A stretch of DNA of 43,885 nucleotides from Candidatus Gastranaerophilales bacterium (GCA_023663225.1 JAMPHU010000003.1:1-43885), one strand, 5' to 3'. Positions 26,942 to 35,871 are shown, counted from the stretch's first letter. The notes: generated by a model not told the origin, from the sequence alone. Made by a program: numbers and translations.

Positions 26942-27568
26942 ATGGCAAAGTATAGAAAGCTTGGCAAGACCTCTTCTCAGAGGAAAGCGTTACTGAGAAA
27001 TCAGGTGACTGCACTGTTGCAGTACGGCAGAATCACCACGACCGAGGCGAGAGCCAAGGAAGTTCGGAAGATTGCAGATGGCCTGATCGCACTTGCCGTT
27101 AAGGAGAGAGACAATTACGAGACCGTCAAGGTTACCACCAAAGTACCTGTGAAGGACAAGGATGGCAAGAGAGTAAAGCAGATCGTTGACAGAGATACCA
27201 AAAAGGTGCTCTCCGAGAAGCATCGCGATGAGAACGGCAAGATTCTCAGAATCGAGAACGGTGTGACCGTATGTGTGTACGAGGAAGTGGAGAAAGAGAT
27301 CAAGAAGGATATGCCTTCCAGACTGCATGCAAGACATCAGATGATGAAGGTTCTGTATCCTGTGATCGACTCTACCGTCACAGATGCCGAGGGCAACACC
27401 GTTACTTCCAACAAGAGGAAGGACAAGAAAAAGGTGGATCTGGTCGCAAAGCTGTTTGACGAGTATGGTCCCAAGTATGCCAACCGCAACGGCGGTTACA
27501 CCAGAATCGTCAAGATTGGCCAGCGCAAGGGTGACGCCGCAATGGAAGTGATTCTGGAGTTAGTATAA
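26942..27568 (+). CDS. rplQ: 50S ribosomal protein L17, enlarged form
   Basis: 208 residues, against about 115-130 in most bacteria. The ordinary L17 core is present at both ends: [20 protein letters not shown] and [20 protein letters not shown] followed by [19 protein letters not shown]. The extra residues are a lysine/aspartate-rich insert at about 62-120 ([20 protein letters not shown]) and a shorter one near 145-160. I recall a similar insert in other Lachnospiraceae L17 proteins. It is the last gene of the super-operon and is followed by a strong terminator. Confidence 0.95.
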   Translation: MAKYRKLGKTSSQRKALLRNQVTALLQYGRITTTEARAKEVRKIADGLIALAVKERDNYETVKVTTKVPVKDKDGKRVKQIVDRDTKKVLSEKHRDENGKILRIENGVTVCVYEEVEKEIKKDMPSRLHARHQMMKVLYPVIDSTVTDAEGNTVTSNKRKDKKKVDLVAKLFDEYGPKYANRNGGYTRIVKIGQRKGDAAMEVILELV

Positions 27569-27590
27569 AAGAGATGGAAACAGAGAGATA

Positions 27591-27642
27591 AAAAGAGGCT
27601 GTCGCATGTTAGTGAGTATAGCTATCATGCACAGCCTTTTTT
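27591..27642 (+). terminator. Rho-independent terminator of the ribosomal super-operon
   Basis: AGGCTGT-C-GCATG (27596-27608) pairs with CATGC-ACAGCCT (27626-27637), with one bulged base, followed directly by six Ts (27637-27642). Confidence 0.9.
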
Positions 27643-27686
27643 AACATAAAGGCAGTTCGCGGAGCGTGCTGCCCGTTGTTTATATG

Positions 27687-28643
27687 CTAATTGTCTGATT
27701 TTTGAAAGTGCTGATAATCTTTGACAGAATTCCAGTTGCCGCCCCAGATGAAGCCGTGTTCCGTAAAGAGGCGGTAACACAAGTCGCTTTCATCGATCTT
27801 GTACGGAAAGCTGCCCGCCCTGTCTGCATATGCGGAGGCGGATGCAGGAGAGATCTGCTCGTTACCGTCGCTGTCATAGGTGACGTAAGGGTTGTAGTAA
27901 GGGTTGATATCCAGCGCAAGCCCAAGCGCATGGCGGGAGAGGGAAGTGCTGCCCTCCACCAGGCGGTAGTTAAAGCAGGAGGTATTGTTGTCCTCCATAG
28001 AGGCCGTATCGTCTCCGTCATACTCGTCGATCAGCAGGACTTTTTCGATCTGATATTGATAGTAATAAAGCTCATAAAAAATTTCCACCAAATCCTGGGC
28101 GATCGCCTGATTGCAGATCAACTCTCCCTCCGCTGGTTCGCCGTCAAAATTATAGTGCCAGATATGCACATAGCGCAGATCGTCATACGTGACGGCCAGC
28201 GTCTCTTCCTGGTCGTCGGGGTAGGAGACACCGGTAATATAGCGTTTCAGATGATCTGAGAGTGGGGCATAATAGAAACCCTCTGTGTAGACGATGCCTT
28301 GGCTTTCAGACATCTCTTGATTCAGATTGGCGCCCACCAGGTTCGAGGCAAAGAGATTGGCGCTGGCCGCTGTCTCTGAATCTGTTTCCGGCGAAACGGT
28401 GTCCTCTTCAACAGAAGATTCAACGCTATCCTCAGGCGTCTGGGAATCGCTCTCTGAGCTGACGTCCGCGTCTGTCGGTGAGCCGTTCGCAGATTCCCGC
28501 AGGGCCGCCTGCTGCTCGGCATATTGGGTCAATGTCATGGAATTTGGGTCACTCTTACTCATCCTTGTGAGTCCTCCCACGATCAGAAGTATCAAGACCA
28601 ACATCACTATCATTCTTATGAACTTGCCCTGGTTACTATTCAT
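27687..28643 (-). CDS. Membrane-anchored M15-family D,D-peptidase
   Basis: 318 residues from the ATG at 28643; an in-frame GTG 30 nt upstream (28673) is possible, but AGAAAGG is placed for the ATG. Residues ~11-25 form a single membrane anchor, then a Ser/Asp/Glu-rich linker to about residue 95, then the catalytic domain. The zinc ligands of M15 enzymes (VanY/D-Ala-D-Ala carboxypeptidase type) appear as H238 and D245 in SRHALGLALDIN and H312 in DYQHFQ. The enzyme should trim peptidoglycan peptides outside the membrane. It is convergent with rplQ and sits behind the super-operon terminator. Confidence 0.85.
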   Translation of the reverse strand: MNSNQGKFIRMIVMLVLILLIVGGLTRMSKSDPNSMTLTQYAEQQAALRESANGSPTDADVSSESDSQTPEDSVESSVEEDTVSPETDSETAASANLFASNLVGANLNQEMSESQGIVYTEGFYYAPLSDHLKRYITGVSYPDDQEETLAVTYDDLRYVHIWHYNFDGEPAEGELICNQAIAQDLVEIFYELYYYQYQIEKVLLIDEYDGDDTASMEDNNTSCFNYRLVEGSTSLSRHALGLALDINPYYNPYVTYDSDGNEQISPASASAYADRAGSFPYKIDESDLCYRLFTEHGFIWGGNWNSVKDYQHFQKSDN

Positions 28644-28744
28644 AAATACCGGAACCTTTCTGTATATTATCACTCATCGGGGAGAACCCCCGACGGGGCC
28701 TGATGGATGGCCATTCGGCCGTTCTCTGCCAAGAGTATGGTCAT
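28644..28744 (-). promoter_or_regulatory. Leader of the M15 peptidase gene with mutually exclusive hairpins
   Basis: The ~95-nt 5' UTR contains GGCC-GAAT-GGCC and then two competing stems that share one G run: CCCC-GTCG-GGGG and TCGGGG-GTTCT-CCCCGA (28677-28693 on the plus strand). Competition of this sort is typical of attenuators, but no T tract follows the second stem. Confidence 0.35.
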
Positions 28745-28774
28745 ATTATACCACATAATACTGGTATGTGGTAA
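28745..28774 (-). promoter_or_regulatory. Promoter of the M15 peptidase gene with an inverted-repeat operator
   Basis: On the minus strand, TTACCA (28769-28774), an 18-bp spacer and a consensus TATAAT (28745-28750). The inverted repeat ACCACATA/TATGTGGT (28750-28757 with 28765-28772) fills the spacer, the usual place for a repressor site. Confidence 0.6.
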
Positions 28775-28831
28775 CGGAAGTTTTTCGGTTATTTTTGGAG
28801 ATATACGAAATAACGTTTTCTGAATAATCTC

Positions 28832-28860
28832 TTGACAACAGTTTTCCAGTGTTATATACT
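28832..28860 (+). promoter_or_regulatory. Sigma-A promoter of the Rpn-family gene
   Basis: TTGACA (28832-28837), a 17-bp spacer, TATACT (28855-28860). The stretch from here to the M15 promoter has no other recognisable signal; the ~115-nt leader ends at GAAGGAGG. Confidence 0.8.
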
Positions 28861-28980
28861 AAACATATCTTAAGTGTATTTTTCTTGATGGTGATTCTGC
28901 CGCGGCTGTTATGCCGGATTCCACTTGAGAACAATCAAACAGTGGCAGAGGCAGGATGACCCCTCTGCAGAAGGAGGAAA

Positions 28981-30024
28981 ATGGGAAAATACGATGATGC
29001 TTTGTACATGTATCTGTCAGATAACGACAGATTTGCGGATCTTTTTAATGCGGTACTGTTTCAGGGAGAACGGGTGCTCAGGGCGGATATGCTGGAGCCG
29101 GACTCGGAACGGTATGTGGATAACAGGGGGATTGCACCCAAAGGGAAGAAGGGGAAACGTCTTCCCGCTATGACAAACAGTTTCCGCGATATCAAAAAGC
29201 GTTTAAAGACCGGAGAAAGCTTTGTGGTGACTGCGATCGAGAACCAACAGGATGTGGATTACAGTATGCCCTGGCGGATTATGAACTATGACTGCCTGGA
29301 GTACGGAAGGCAGATCAAAGAGATTCAGAAGAGCAAACAAGCTGCGAGAAAGGCGGAGGGGATGTCCGCAAGTCATTGGGCGGAACGGCTGGAAAAAGGC
29401 GATCTGCTGCATCCTGTGTATACCATATGTTTTTACCACGGGACAGAAAGCTGGGACGGTCCGCGGAGCCTGAAGGATATGATGCGGTATGAGGACAGGA
29501 GGGGCGTATGGCAGGGATGTTTTCAGGACTATGGGATGCGTCTGTTTTGTGCCAACGAGGCCAAAGGTCTGGAAAATTTTCAGACGGAGCTCAAGCAGTT
29601 GTTGATGGTATTGCCGTTGCGGGAGGATAAGAACGCCTTGTCTGCGCTGTGGAACAGAGAGGAGTTTTCCCATCTGGAGAGAGATACGGTGGAAACAATG
29701 GCCGTTATGACGGACAATACGGAGATGTTGGATCGATTGGCAGAATATAAAGAGGAGGAAGGATACAGTATGTGCAAAGCGATGGAGGAACTAAAACGCG
29801 ACTGGAAAGAGGAAGGGATCGCGGAGGGAATTTCGGAAGGGATGAAACGGGGAATTGAACAAGGAATTGAACAAGGGATTACACAGGGAATCTTGCAAGG
29901 AATTGTTTTAACGATAGACAATTTCATGCAAAAACTGCCCTGTTCCTTGGAGAAAGCTTGTGAGATAGCAGGGAAGACTCCCGAGGAATATCACAGGATA
30001 AAGCAGATGTTGAATCATGCATAA
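28981..30024 (+). CDS. Rpn-family recombination-promoting nuclease (PD-(D/E)XK)
   Basis: 347 residues. The core matches the Rpn/putative-transposase nuclease family: D70 followed by the GESFVVTAIENQ strand (E87, Q89) and DYSMPWRIMNYDCLEYGRQI. E. coli Rpn proteins promote RecA-independent recombination and cut DNA. Residues ~275-310 form a run of GI(x)(E/Q)G repeats (GIAEGISEGMKRGIEQG), which is common at the end of these proteins and prone to length change. These genes multiply in Lachnospiraceae genomes. A two-component system begins 53 bp downstream with no terminator between, so read-through is possible. Confidence 0.85.
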   Translation: MGKYDDALYMYLSDNDRFADLFNAVLFQGERVLRADMLEPDSERYVDNRGIAPKGKKGKRLPAMTNSFRDIKKRLKTGESFVVTAIENQQDVDYSMPWRIMNYDCLEYGRQIKEIQKSKQAARKAEGMSASHWAERLEKGDLLHPVYTICFYHGTESWDGPRSLKDMMRYEDRRGVWQGCFQDYGMRLFCANEAKGLENFQTELKQLLMVLPLREDKNALSALWNREEFSHLERDTVETMAVMTDNTEMLDRLAEYKEEEGYSMCKAMEELKRDWKEEGIAEGISEGMKRGIEQGIEQGITQGILQGIVLTIDNFMQKLPCSLEKACEIAGKTPEEYHRIKQMLNHA

Positions 30025-30077
30025 AAGTGAAAGAGTTTTTGAAAGGATTGGATTGTGTGTTTGGAGGGAGTAACAAC

Positions 30078-30800
30078 ATGCTTAGAATTGCAGTATGTGA
30101 CGATGAAGAACTTTTTCTGAATAGAATCGTTCATTCCATCAAAAACGGAATAGATCAGCATGGACTCAGCGCTTATGAGATCACCCCTTTTTTGTCAGGG
30201 AAGGACTTGTTGGAAAGCAGCAGAACTGTGGAGTATGGAGCTATTTTTTTGGACATCAACATGCCGGAAGATAACGGTTTAGAGATTGCTCAAAAAATAA
30301 GAGAGAGCGGGAAGGATATTATTCTTGTATTTATCACCAGCTTTATGGATTATGCCATAGAGGGTTATAAGGTGGAGGCAATGCGCTTTGTGCTCAAGGA
30401 TGTGTTGGACGAGGTAATGCCGGAATGTATAGACGCTATTATCAGAAAATTGGATCTGCAGGCACACAAAGTAAAGTATGATTTTGTGGAAGGAAAAAGA
30501 GAAATCGCTGTTGATAGTATCTGGTTGATAGAAAGCGAACTGCACAAATTATATTTTTATATTTCAGGGCAGAAGTCGCCTCAATACAGCCTTTACGGGA
30601 AATTGGATCATATGGAGTCGGAATTGTGTTCTTATAGCTTTTTGCGGATACACAAAAGCTTTCTTGTAAATACCAAGTATATTGATAAAATTGCAAATTA
30701 TAAGGTTTATTTGAAAAATGAAAAGATATTGCCGGTTCCCAAAGAAAAGTTTAAAGAGGTTCGAGAAAGATATTATGAAATGATGGGTGAATTGCTATGA
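30078..30800 (+). CDS. LytTR response regulator 1 (AgrA/ComE-like)
   Basis: 240 residues from ATG 30078, behind GGAGGGAG; a GTG at 30027 keeps the frame open but lacks a ribosome site. The receiver domain (~1-125) has the acidic pair D8/D9 and phospho-acceptor D59 (FLDINMP). The LytTR DNA-binding domain (~140-238) shows FLRIHKSFLVNTKYIDKI, its usual core. LytTR regulators bind paired direct repeats about two helical turns apart. Such repeats occur at 32203-32239, 37169-37204, 40230-40265 and, weakly, near 40604. The gene overlaps the kinase gene by four bases. Confidence 0.93.
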   Translation: MLRIAVCDDEELFLNRIVHSIKNGIDQHGLSAYEITPFLSGKDLLESSRTVEYGAIFLDINMPEDNGLEIAQKIRESGKDIILVFITSFMDYAIEGYKVEAMRFVLKDVLDEVMPECIDAIIRKLDLQAHKVKYDFVEGKREIAVDSIWLIESELHKLYFYISGQKSPQYSLYGKLDHMESELCSYSFLRIHKSFLVNTKYIDKIANYKVYLKNEKILPVPKEKFKEVRERYYEMMGELL

Positions 30801-32050
30801 TCTATTTTGTACAGGCGTGTATGTTGACTTTGATCGAAGCATTAAGTTGTAAAATTTTTTGTGATGTTTTCTTGCAAAAGAAGGATGATAGCGGTAAATG
30901 GAAGTCGCTCCTGTATTTTGGTATGCTGTTGGCTGGTTTTATGGCGATTGCGCTTTTTTCCTTTCATAGCTATATATGGAAAGCGTTGGCCACTATTATC
31001 GTGATCAGTGTAGTGACATATTTGCAGTATAAGGGGAATTGGCTGCAGATCATTTTCCTTTCCATAGGATATTATGGCTTACTGGTTTGTATTGACAGAA
31101 TTATGATCCTTGTGTTTCCGGTTACGATAGTTGTTGCGCTATTGTCCAAGGCTGTCTTATTTTTGCTGATTATTCTTTTCAGTAAAACACTCAAACCCAA
31201 AGGCAGTCTTAATCTGATAACAAATAAAGAGTGGCTTCATTTTCTTTTCTTTCCGATGATTACCGTGATCTGCATGACGGCCTTTGCGGTTGAGGGAGGT
31301 TCAGGATATGCCTTGCTTATCGTTTCTTTTGCGCTGATATTTTCTAATTATCTCGTGTTTTATATGATTCGGGATGTGGTAGCGCAGGAAAAAGAGATTC
31401 AGGAAATGCTCGTTTCACAGGAAAGAATCCGGAACCAGTTAAATATGCACCGGCAGATCGAAAGTGTTTATGAGGAACAGCGAAAAAAGGCACATGAGTT
31501 TAAAAATTCCATGAATTGTCTGCATGGGTTGCTGAAAACGAAAAATTATCGGGAAGCGGAAGCCTACATAGAGAAAATCAACCATAATTGGATCGAGGAA
31601 ATAGATTATATCAATACGAACCATGCTGTGATAAACAGTGTTCTCAACCAAAAGATCAAATATGCCAAAAAGAAGGGGATCCCGATTTTGTTTGTTGTCA
31701 ACAATTTGGAGAATGTGCGAATGGCAGATACGGATTTGGTCACTTTGCTTTCTAATCTTTTAGACAATGCCATAGAAGCGTGTGAAAAAATAGCGACGGG
31801 TTCTAAGGTGATCAAAATGCGGTTCGTAGATGAAAATGGGAAAGTGGTGATTTCCGTCAGAAATCCGGTTGCGGAACCGTTGAAGTATCAGGGAGATACA
31901 TTAGTGACTTCTAAAAAAGAGGAAGCTGTTCATGGCATCGGTCTGGTAAATATACAAAATGTTGTGAGTAAATATGGTGGTGAAAATATCTGGAGCTGCC
32001 ATGACGGGTATTTTACGCATAGCGTTGTTTTGGATTTTCGCGGGCTATAA
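30797..32050 (+). CDS. GHKL sensor histidine kinase 1 (AgrC-like)
   Basis: 417 residues. About six membrane helices fill residues 1-190, followed by a coiled linker and the kinase. H233 in KKAHEFKNSMNCLHGLL is the likely phospho-accepting histidine. The ATP-binding GHKL part has its N box at LLSNLLDNAIEACE (N324) and a G box at GIGLVNIQNVV. This layout is that of AgrC-type peptide receptors; no AgrB/AgrD-like genes are visible, so the ligand is unknown. ATGA overlap with regulator 1 indicates a single operon. Confidence 0.92.
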   Translation: MIYFVQACMLTLIEALSCKIFCDVFLQKKDDSGKWKSLLYFGMLLAGFMAIALFSFHSYIWKALATIIVISVVTYLQYKGNWLQIIFLSIGYYGLLVCIDRIMILVFPVTIVVALLSKAVLFLLIILFSKTLKPKGSLNLITNKEWLHFLFFPMITVICMTAFAVEGGSGYALLIVSFALIFSNYLVFYMIRDVVAQEKEIQEMLVSQERIRNQLNMHRQIESVYEEQRKKAHEFKNSMNCLHGLLKTKNYREAEAYIEKINHNWIEEIDYINTNHAVINSVLNQKIKYAKKKGIPILFVVNNLENVRMADTDLVTLLSNLLDNAIEACEKIATGSKVIKMRFVDENGKVVISVRNPVAEPLKYQGDTLVTSKKEEAVHGIGLVNIQNVVSKYGGENIWSCHDGYFTHSVVLDFRGL

Positions 32051-32088
32051 ACCAAGGGCTATGCCCGCTCTCTGATATACGATATATT

Positions 32089-32120
32089 CGGCGGATGCTG
32101 CGATGATCAGCAGACCGCCG
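32089..32120 (+). other. Hairpin downstream of kinase 1
   Basis: CGGCGG-at-GCTG (32089-32100) pairs with CAGC-aga-CCGCCG (32108-32120). A smaller GGGC-TAT-GCCC lies just upstream. No T tract follows. The right arm is repeated at about 40138-40148, where the left arm is missing. Confidence 0.45.
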
Positions 32121-32122
32121 AT

Positions 32123-32185
32123 TTCTGCATTTTACCACCGTTTTCTGCAATGGCTATTTATGTTTGAAGATATGTATTGTATAAT
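32123..32185 (+). promoter_or_regulatory. Distal promoter with TTCTGCA direct repeats (copy A)
   Basis: TTCTGCA occurs at 32123-32129 and 32143-32149, exactly 20 bp apart. A TATAAT at 32180-32185 lies downstream with a weak TTTATG 17 bp before it. Geometry suits an activator binding two turns of DNA, and the sequence differs from the CTTGTG repeats downstream. Confidence 0.45.
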
Positions 32186-32202
32186 CCAATCAATACCATA
32201 GA

Positions 32203-32271
32203 ACCACTTGTGACAAAAAAAAGACCACTTGTGCCAAAATGATTGAAAAAAAGAAAAGATTAAGATATGCT
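32203..32271 (+). promoter_or_regulatory. Candidate LytTR-activated promoter, module 1
   Basis: Direct repeats ACCACTTGTGACAAAA (32203-32218) and ACCACTTGTGCCAAAA (32224-32239) are 21 bp apart. The second ends three bases before TTGAAA (32243-32248), followed by a 17-bp spacer and TATGCT (32266-32271). Adjacent direct repeats two helical turns apart next to a weak -35 is the known arrangement for AgrA/ComE-type regulators. It drives paralogue 1 and probably the lipoprotein, regulator 2 and kinase 2. Confidence 0.75.
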
Positions 32272-32398
32272 CCTGACAGAGGGAAAATGATGTAATGTAT
32301 ATTGTCAAGAGATGGTGTATGTTAGCCGATATAAGCAATATAGTAGACACGAGCAAATGGAATTGCGATACAGAATCAACGGATGGAGGTATTTTGAT

Positions 32399-33619
32399 AT
32401 GAAGATCAGAGCAATCACAATGGACGCCGCGAATATGACGGTGCAGCAAAACAATCAGAGAGGTCGGCAGCAGGGTCAGACAGGGAACAATATGTTCTCT
32501 CCTCGGTACAAGGTCACGATCTCGAAGGAAGGGAGAGAACTCAGCAGACAGTATTCATCACGCACAGTGGAAAATACCCCTAGCCTTAGAGAAGAAAAGA
32601 AACTGCTCCGCCAGCAGGATCAGGATGAATTGCAGAAAGATATCAGACAGGGGTATCGTGAGGAATTGAAAAGTATTGAAGATGAAATCAGCGCGTTGAA
32701 TCGTTCTGTTTTGGATCAAGATACCTTGAACAAAAGAACGCAAGATGTGATCGATGTTATGGACAGTCAGAGAGATATTCAGGCGGAAGAGAATGAGAGA
32801 CGTTTGAAGGAAGCGCAGGAGCTGGCCATGCAAGCTGCCGGCTATCAGGAAGAGGTAGATGAGAATAACAGAGATTTGGTGATGCTGCTCAAGACCATGG
32901 AAGAGGCGGAAAAAGCGGAGGAAGAGCGGGAAAGCGGTGAGATCAGTGTGGAGCATAAAGGCGGTGTCTTGCCAGACACAGACATTTCTGAGAGCAGTTT
33001 GATCAAAGATTCCGCAGTGCAGCTTGCGACGTCCTCTCTTGAGCGGGAATCCCGCGTGATGGATGGTTACGCTGATCGAATGAAGGAAGGACAGCAGCTT
33101 ATCAAAACGGCGGATCAGATCACGCAGAATGTCATTGCGGAAGGTAAAAACATCAATGCTTCTCTTGAGGAGGACAATTACGCAGACGCTGAGATAGTAG
33201 AGTCGATGAACGTTTATCGCAACAGTATGGAGATCAATTATAAAGATGTGGAAGATGCCAGAGAAGAGGGGCAACTGATCATGCATGATGCGACCATAGA
33301 AAAGAAGGTGCATCTAAAGAATAACCCTCTGGGAGGCTTGTCGGCAACGGAGCGAAGTATGATGTGGATTGCAGCGGATACCGCGGTCAATGAGGCGGCG
33401 GATAATCGCCTTAGCGAGGGGAGCAGAGATCTTGCGAAAGAAGCGCAGAAATTGATCGACGAGCGCAACAGTTTAGACAGGATCCAGCAAAACAGAGAAG
33501 AAGTGAAAGAAGAGCAGGAGGAAGAGGCAAAAGAGGAACAGGAGAAAGGATTGAGCGGGAGTATCCAGGCAGACGATACGCAAACAGAAACCATTCAGGC
33601 GGAGAGTATTTGGAAATAA
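32399..33619 (+). CDS. Charged coiled-coil protein of unknown family, paralogue 1
   Basis: 406 residues from ATG 32399, where GGAGGT is well spaced; a conserved in-frame ATG lies 45 nt upstream without a good ribosome site. There is no signal peptide or membrane segment, so it is probably cytoplasmic. Conserved in all three copies: MKIRAITM(N/D)AANM at the start, MFSPRYKV(T/S)ISKEGR at about 32-46, a long helical region with AMQAAGYQEEVDENNRDL (~144-160) and MEEAEKAEEERE, NPLGGL (~309-314), and KLIDERNSLDR (~351-361). The tail is Glu/Lys-rich. I recognise no known domain. Twelve bases separate it from the lipoprotein gene, so they share an operon. Confidence 0.75.
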   Translation: MKIRAITMDAANMTVQQNNQRGRQQGQTGNNMFSPRYKVTISKEGRELSRQYSSRTVENTPSLREEKKLLRQQDQDELQKDIRQGYREELKSIEDEISALNRSVLDQDTLNKRTQDVIDVMDSQRDIQAEENERRLKEAQELAMQAAGYQEEVDENNRDLVMLLKTMEEAEKAEEERESGEISVEHKGGVLPDTDISESSLIKDSAVQLATSSLERESRVMDGYADRMKEGQQLIKTADQITQNVIAEGKNINASLEEDNYADAEIVESMNVYRNSMEINYKDVEDAREEGQLIMHDATIEKKVHLKNNPLGGLSATERSMMWIAADTAVNEAADNRLSEGSRDLAKEAQKLIDERNSLDRIQQNREEVKEEQEEEAKEEQEKGLSGSIQADDTQTETIQAESIWK

Positions 33620-33631
33620 AAGGACATAGGT

Positions 33632-35104
33632 ATGAAAAAAGCTGCAAAAAGAAGTTTGCGTTATCTCATAGTCTTTCATTTGCTTTGTCTCCTCCTGGCA
33701 GGTTGTGGGACAAAGGATTCCAGCACTTCCATCAATAGTGGGGATGGACAGAACAGTGTTGCAGAAGAACCGGCGGTAGGCGTCATCGATGGTGAGGATG
33801 GGCAGCCTCGTATTACGGATAATCCTGCCTATTACCCCTTGGGGCGTCAAGTGTTGACGGTGGTAGTCACATATGCGAGCCGTGAAACGCTAGATCGGAT
33901 CAAAACCTTTAATGAAAATAGTACCTCTTACTTTGTTGAGATAAAGAGTTACGGGGAGCATTGGGCAGGTGCGGATGCGGCTGAGAATCTGGAGACACAG
34001 CTCACGCTTGAGATTTTATCCGGCAAAGGCCCCGATTTGGTGATATGGGACTATTACTTATATTCTCCGACTATGGCATCAGAAAAGTTGATGGAAAATC
34101 TATATGACTATATGAATGAGGATTCGGATTTCCACAGAGAAGATTACTATGAGAATATTTTGCAGGCATTTGAAATTAACGGCGGTTTGTATACGCTTCC
34201 CGTTTCCTTTACAATATCGACCGTGTGTGGAAAAGCGGAAGAGCTGGGAACCGGCCGAGGTGTCACGGAAAGCTGGGAGATCGGGGAAATGATAGAGGCC
34301 TTTGAAAATAGTCCTCATGCGGAGTGGCTCACTTCTAATCACACGAAGTCAACCACATTCCTTTATATGTGTGAAGGGTGTATTGGGAATTATATAGACT
34401 GGGGAAGCGGAGAATGTTATTTTGATACGCCGGAGTTCATAGAATTACTGGAATTTTGCAATACTTTTTCGGCCCAATCGATGTTTGGAGAAGATTATTC
34501 TTATTATGAAACCCTGCGCAGCGGAAAAGTTTTTTGGGAACCCACTAATTTAAGCACTCCCTGGTATGTGGCGAGTCATAGGATTAGCTTTGGAGAGGAT
34601 TTGCTTTGGCCGGGGTTTCCGGTGGCAGATGGAGAAAAAGCTATGGGCGGAGGTGTGGCAAGGCCTGAGGGAGAGTGCTTTTCCATATGTAAAAACAGCG
34701 ATAATCAGGAAGCCGCGTGGGAGTTCATCAAATATTATCTTACGGAGGACATGCAGAGGGAGGCGGCAGGCATCCCGCTTCTGCGATCTGCATCTGAGGA
34801 GAGAATACAAGAGCTGCTGACGATAGAGTATGAAACGATAGATGGCATAGAGCAGGAGAAAGTCCGATATGAGGTCATAGCAGAAGAAGAGGATACCGTA
34901 GGATTATCCTGTATCACGGAGCATGATGCGGAAATATACCGCAGTATTATTGAGAACACGCACCGCAGCACTGGCAATGACACCGGCATAATAAATATTA
35001 TCCTGGAGGAGGCAGAATCCTATTTTGAGAATGATAAGGATGCTGCCACGGCAGCGGATATTATCCAGAACCGTGTCAGTATATATGTCAGTGAACGGAT
35101 GTAA
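33632..35104 (+). CDS. Extracellular solute-binding lipoprotein (ABC type), orphan
   Basis: 490 residues. A lipoprotein signal ends at LLLAGC, with C25 as the lipidated cysteine. The mature part resembles family 1 extracellular solute-binding proteins (sugar or oligomer binders): YPLGRQVLTVVVTYASRETL, then LSGKGPDLVIWDYYLYSPTM near residue 130 and a C-terminal NQEAAWEFIKYYLTED. No permease or ATPase gene is nearby, and the gene lies between paralogue 1 and regulator 2. It may therefore deliver a signal to kinase 2 rather than support transport; that is inference. Confidence 0.82.
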   Translation: MKKAAKRSLRYLIVFHLLCLLLAGCGTKDSSTSINSGDGQNSVAEEPAVGVIDGEDGQPRITDNPAYYPLGRQVLTVVVTYASRETLDRIKTFNENSTSYFVEIKSYGEHWAGADAAENLETQLTLEILSGKGPDLVIWDYYLYSPTMASEKLMENLYDYMNEDSDFHREDYYENILQAFEINGGLYTLPVSFTISTVCGKAEELGTGRGVTESWEIGEMIEAFENSPHAEWLTSNHTKSTTFLYMCEGCIGNYIDWGSGECYFDTPEFIELLEFCNTFSAQSMFGEDYSYYETLRSGKVFWEPTNLSTPWYVASHRISFGEDLLWPGFPVADGEKAMGGGVARPEGECFSICKNSDNQEAAWEFIKYYLTEDMQREAAGIPLLRSASEERIQELLTIEYETIDGIEQEKVRYEVIAEEEDTVGLSCITEHDAEIYRSIIENTHRSTGNDTGIINIILEEAESYFENDKDAATAADIIQNRVSIYVSERM

Positions 35105-35162
35105 TAAGGACGGATAAGATCAATCTGTTTGAGAAGGGCGAGATCACAGGAGGATGGCAGGC

Positions 35163-35867
35163 GTGATCAATATAGCAATCATAGATGACGATCAGGAATT
35201 TTTGGATCGATTAGAAGGGATTGTTCAAAAATATATGGAAGGGAAGGAAGTAAACGCAAAAGCGGATTTCTTCTCCAGTGCAGCGCAGCTTTTGGCATGT
35301 GAGATGCAATACGATCTCTATTTGCTGGATGTGGAAATGCCGGAGATGGACGGGATGACTCTGGCAGGACGGCTTCGTGAAAAATTTGGCGGCGGGGCGG
35401 ATATTGTATTTATAACAATCCATGACCAGGCCGTATACACCGCGTTTCAATACGACATCTATGGTTTTATCAGAAAAACATATCTGGAAAAAGACTTTGA
35501 AGAAACCATGGAACGTTTTATAAAGAAGTGGATTAACAAAAATAAGGTATTCCCGTTAAAGACCAAGATCGGCGTGATCTATAAAGCGGAGAGCGATATC
35601 ATCTATGCTGAGAAATTTGGACATGAAATGATCCTCTATTGCGTTGACGGAAAGTATATTTTGCGGAGCAGTATAGAGGAGTTGGCGGAGAAGGTACAAA
35701 AGGCGCATTTTGTCAAACCGTATAAGGGATATCTGGTAAACTGTCTTTATATCAAGAAGATAGAAACCGATCAGATTATTTTGGATGACGGCAGAAAGAT
35801 ACCCGTGAGCAGACGCAGTAAAAATGAAGCGCAAGAGGTGTTTTTTGCATATTTGAACAAGGGGTGA
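35163..35867 (+). CDS. LytTR response regulator 2
   Basis: 234 residues from GTG 35163, nine bases after AGGAGG (35148-35153). The ATG at 35154 touches that site and is less likely. Receiver: acidic residues D8-D10 and phospho-acceptor D56 (LLDVEMPEMDGM). The LytTR domain (~135-232) has FVKPYKGYLVNCLYIKKIE. It is diverged from regulator 1, so the two may read different operators; the locus holds two distinct repeat types (CTTGTG and TTCTGCA). Four bases separate it from kinase 2. Confidence 0.92.
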   Translation: MINIAIIDDDQEFLDRLEGIVQKYMEGKEVNAKADFFSSAAQLLACEMQYDLYLLDVEMPEMDGMTLAGRLREKFGGGADIVFITIHDQAVYTAFQYDIYGFIRKTYLEKDFEETMERFIKKWINKNKVFPLKTKIGVIYKAESDIIYAEKFGHEMILYCVDGKYILRSSIEELAEKVQKAHFVKPYKGYLVNCLYIKKIETDQIILDDGRKIPVSRRSKNEAQEVFFAYLNKG

Positions 35868-35871
35868 GAAG

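Larger units (their letters stand above)
32106..32271 (+). repeat. Duplicated regulatory segment, copy A
   Basis: This ~166-bp stretch and 40132-40297 are the same segment at most positions by eye, including both operator pairs and the TATGCT promoter. It marks a duplication within the locus; the copies have diverged at roughly one position in eight. Confidence 0.8.

Noticed and set aside
29820-29905. Repeat array in the Rpn gene
   Set aside because: It is the in-frame GI(x)(E/Q)G peptide repeat usual at the C-terminus of this family, not an independent DNA repeat.
32203-32239. CTTGTG repeats as a CRISPR or recombinase site
   Set aside because: Only two units per site, fixed two-turn spacing, always next to a -35 box; a regulator site explains this better.
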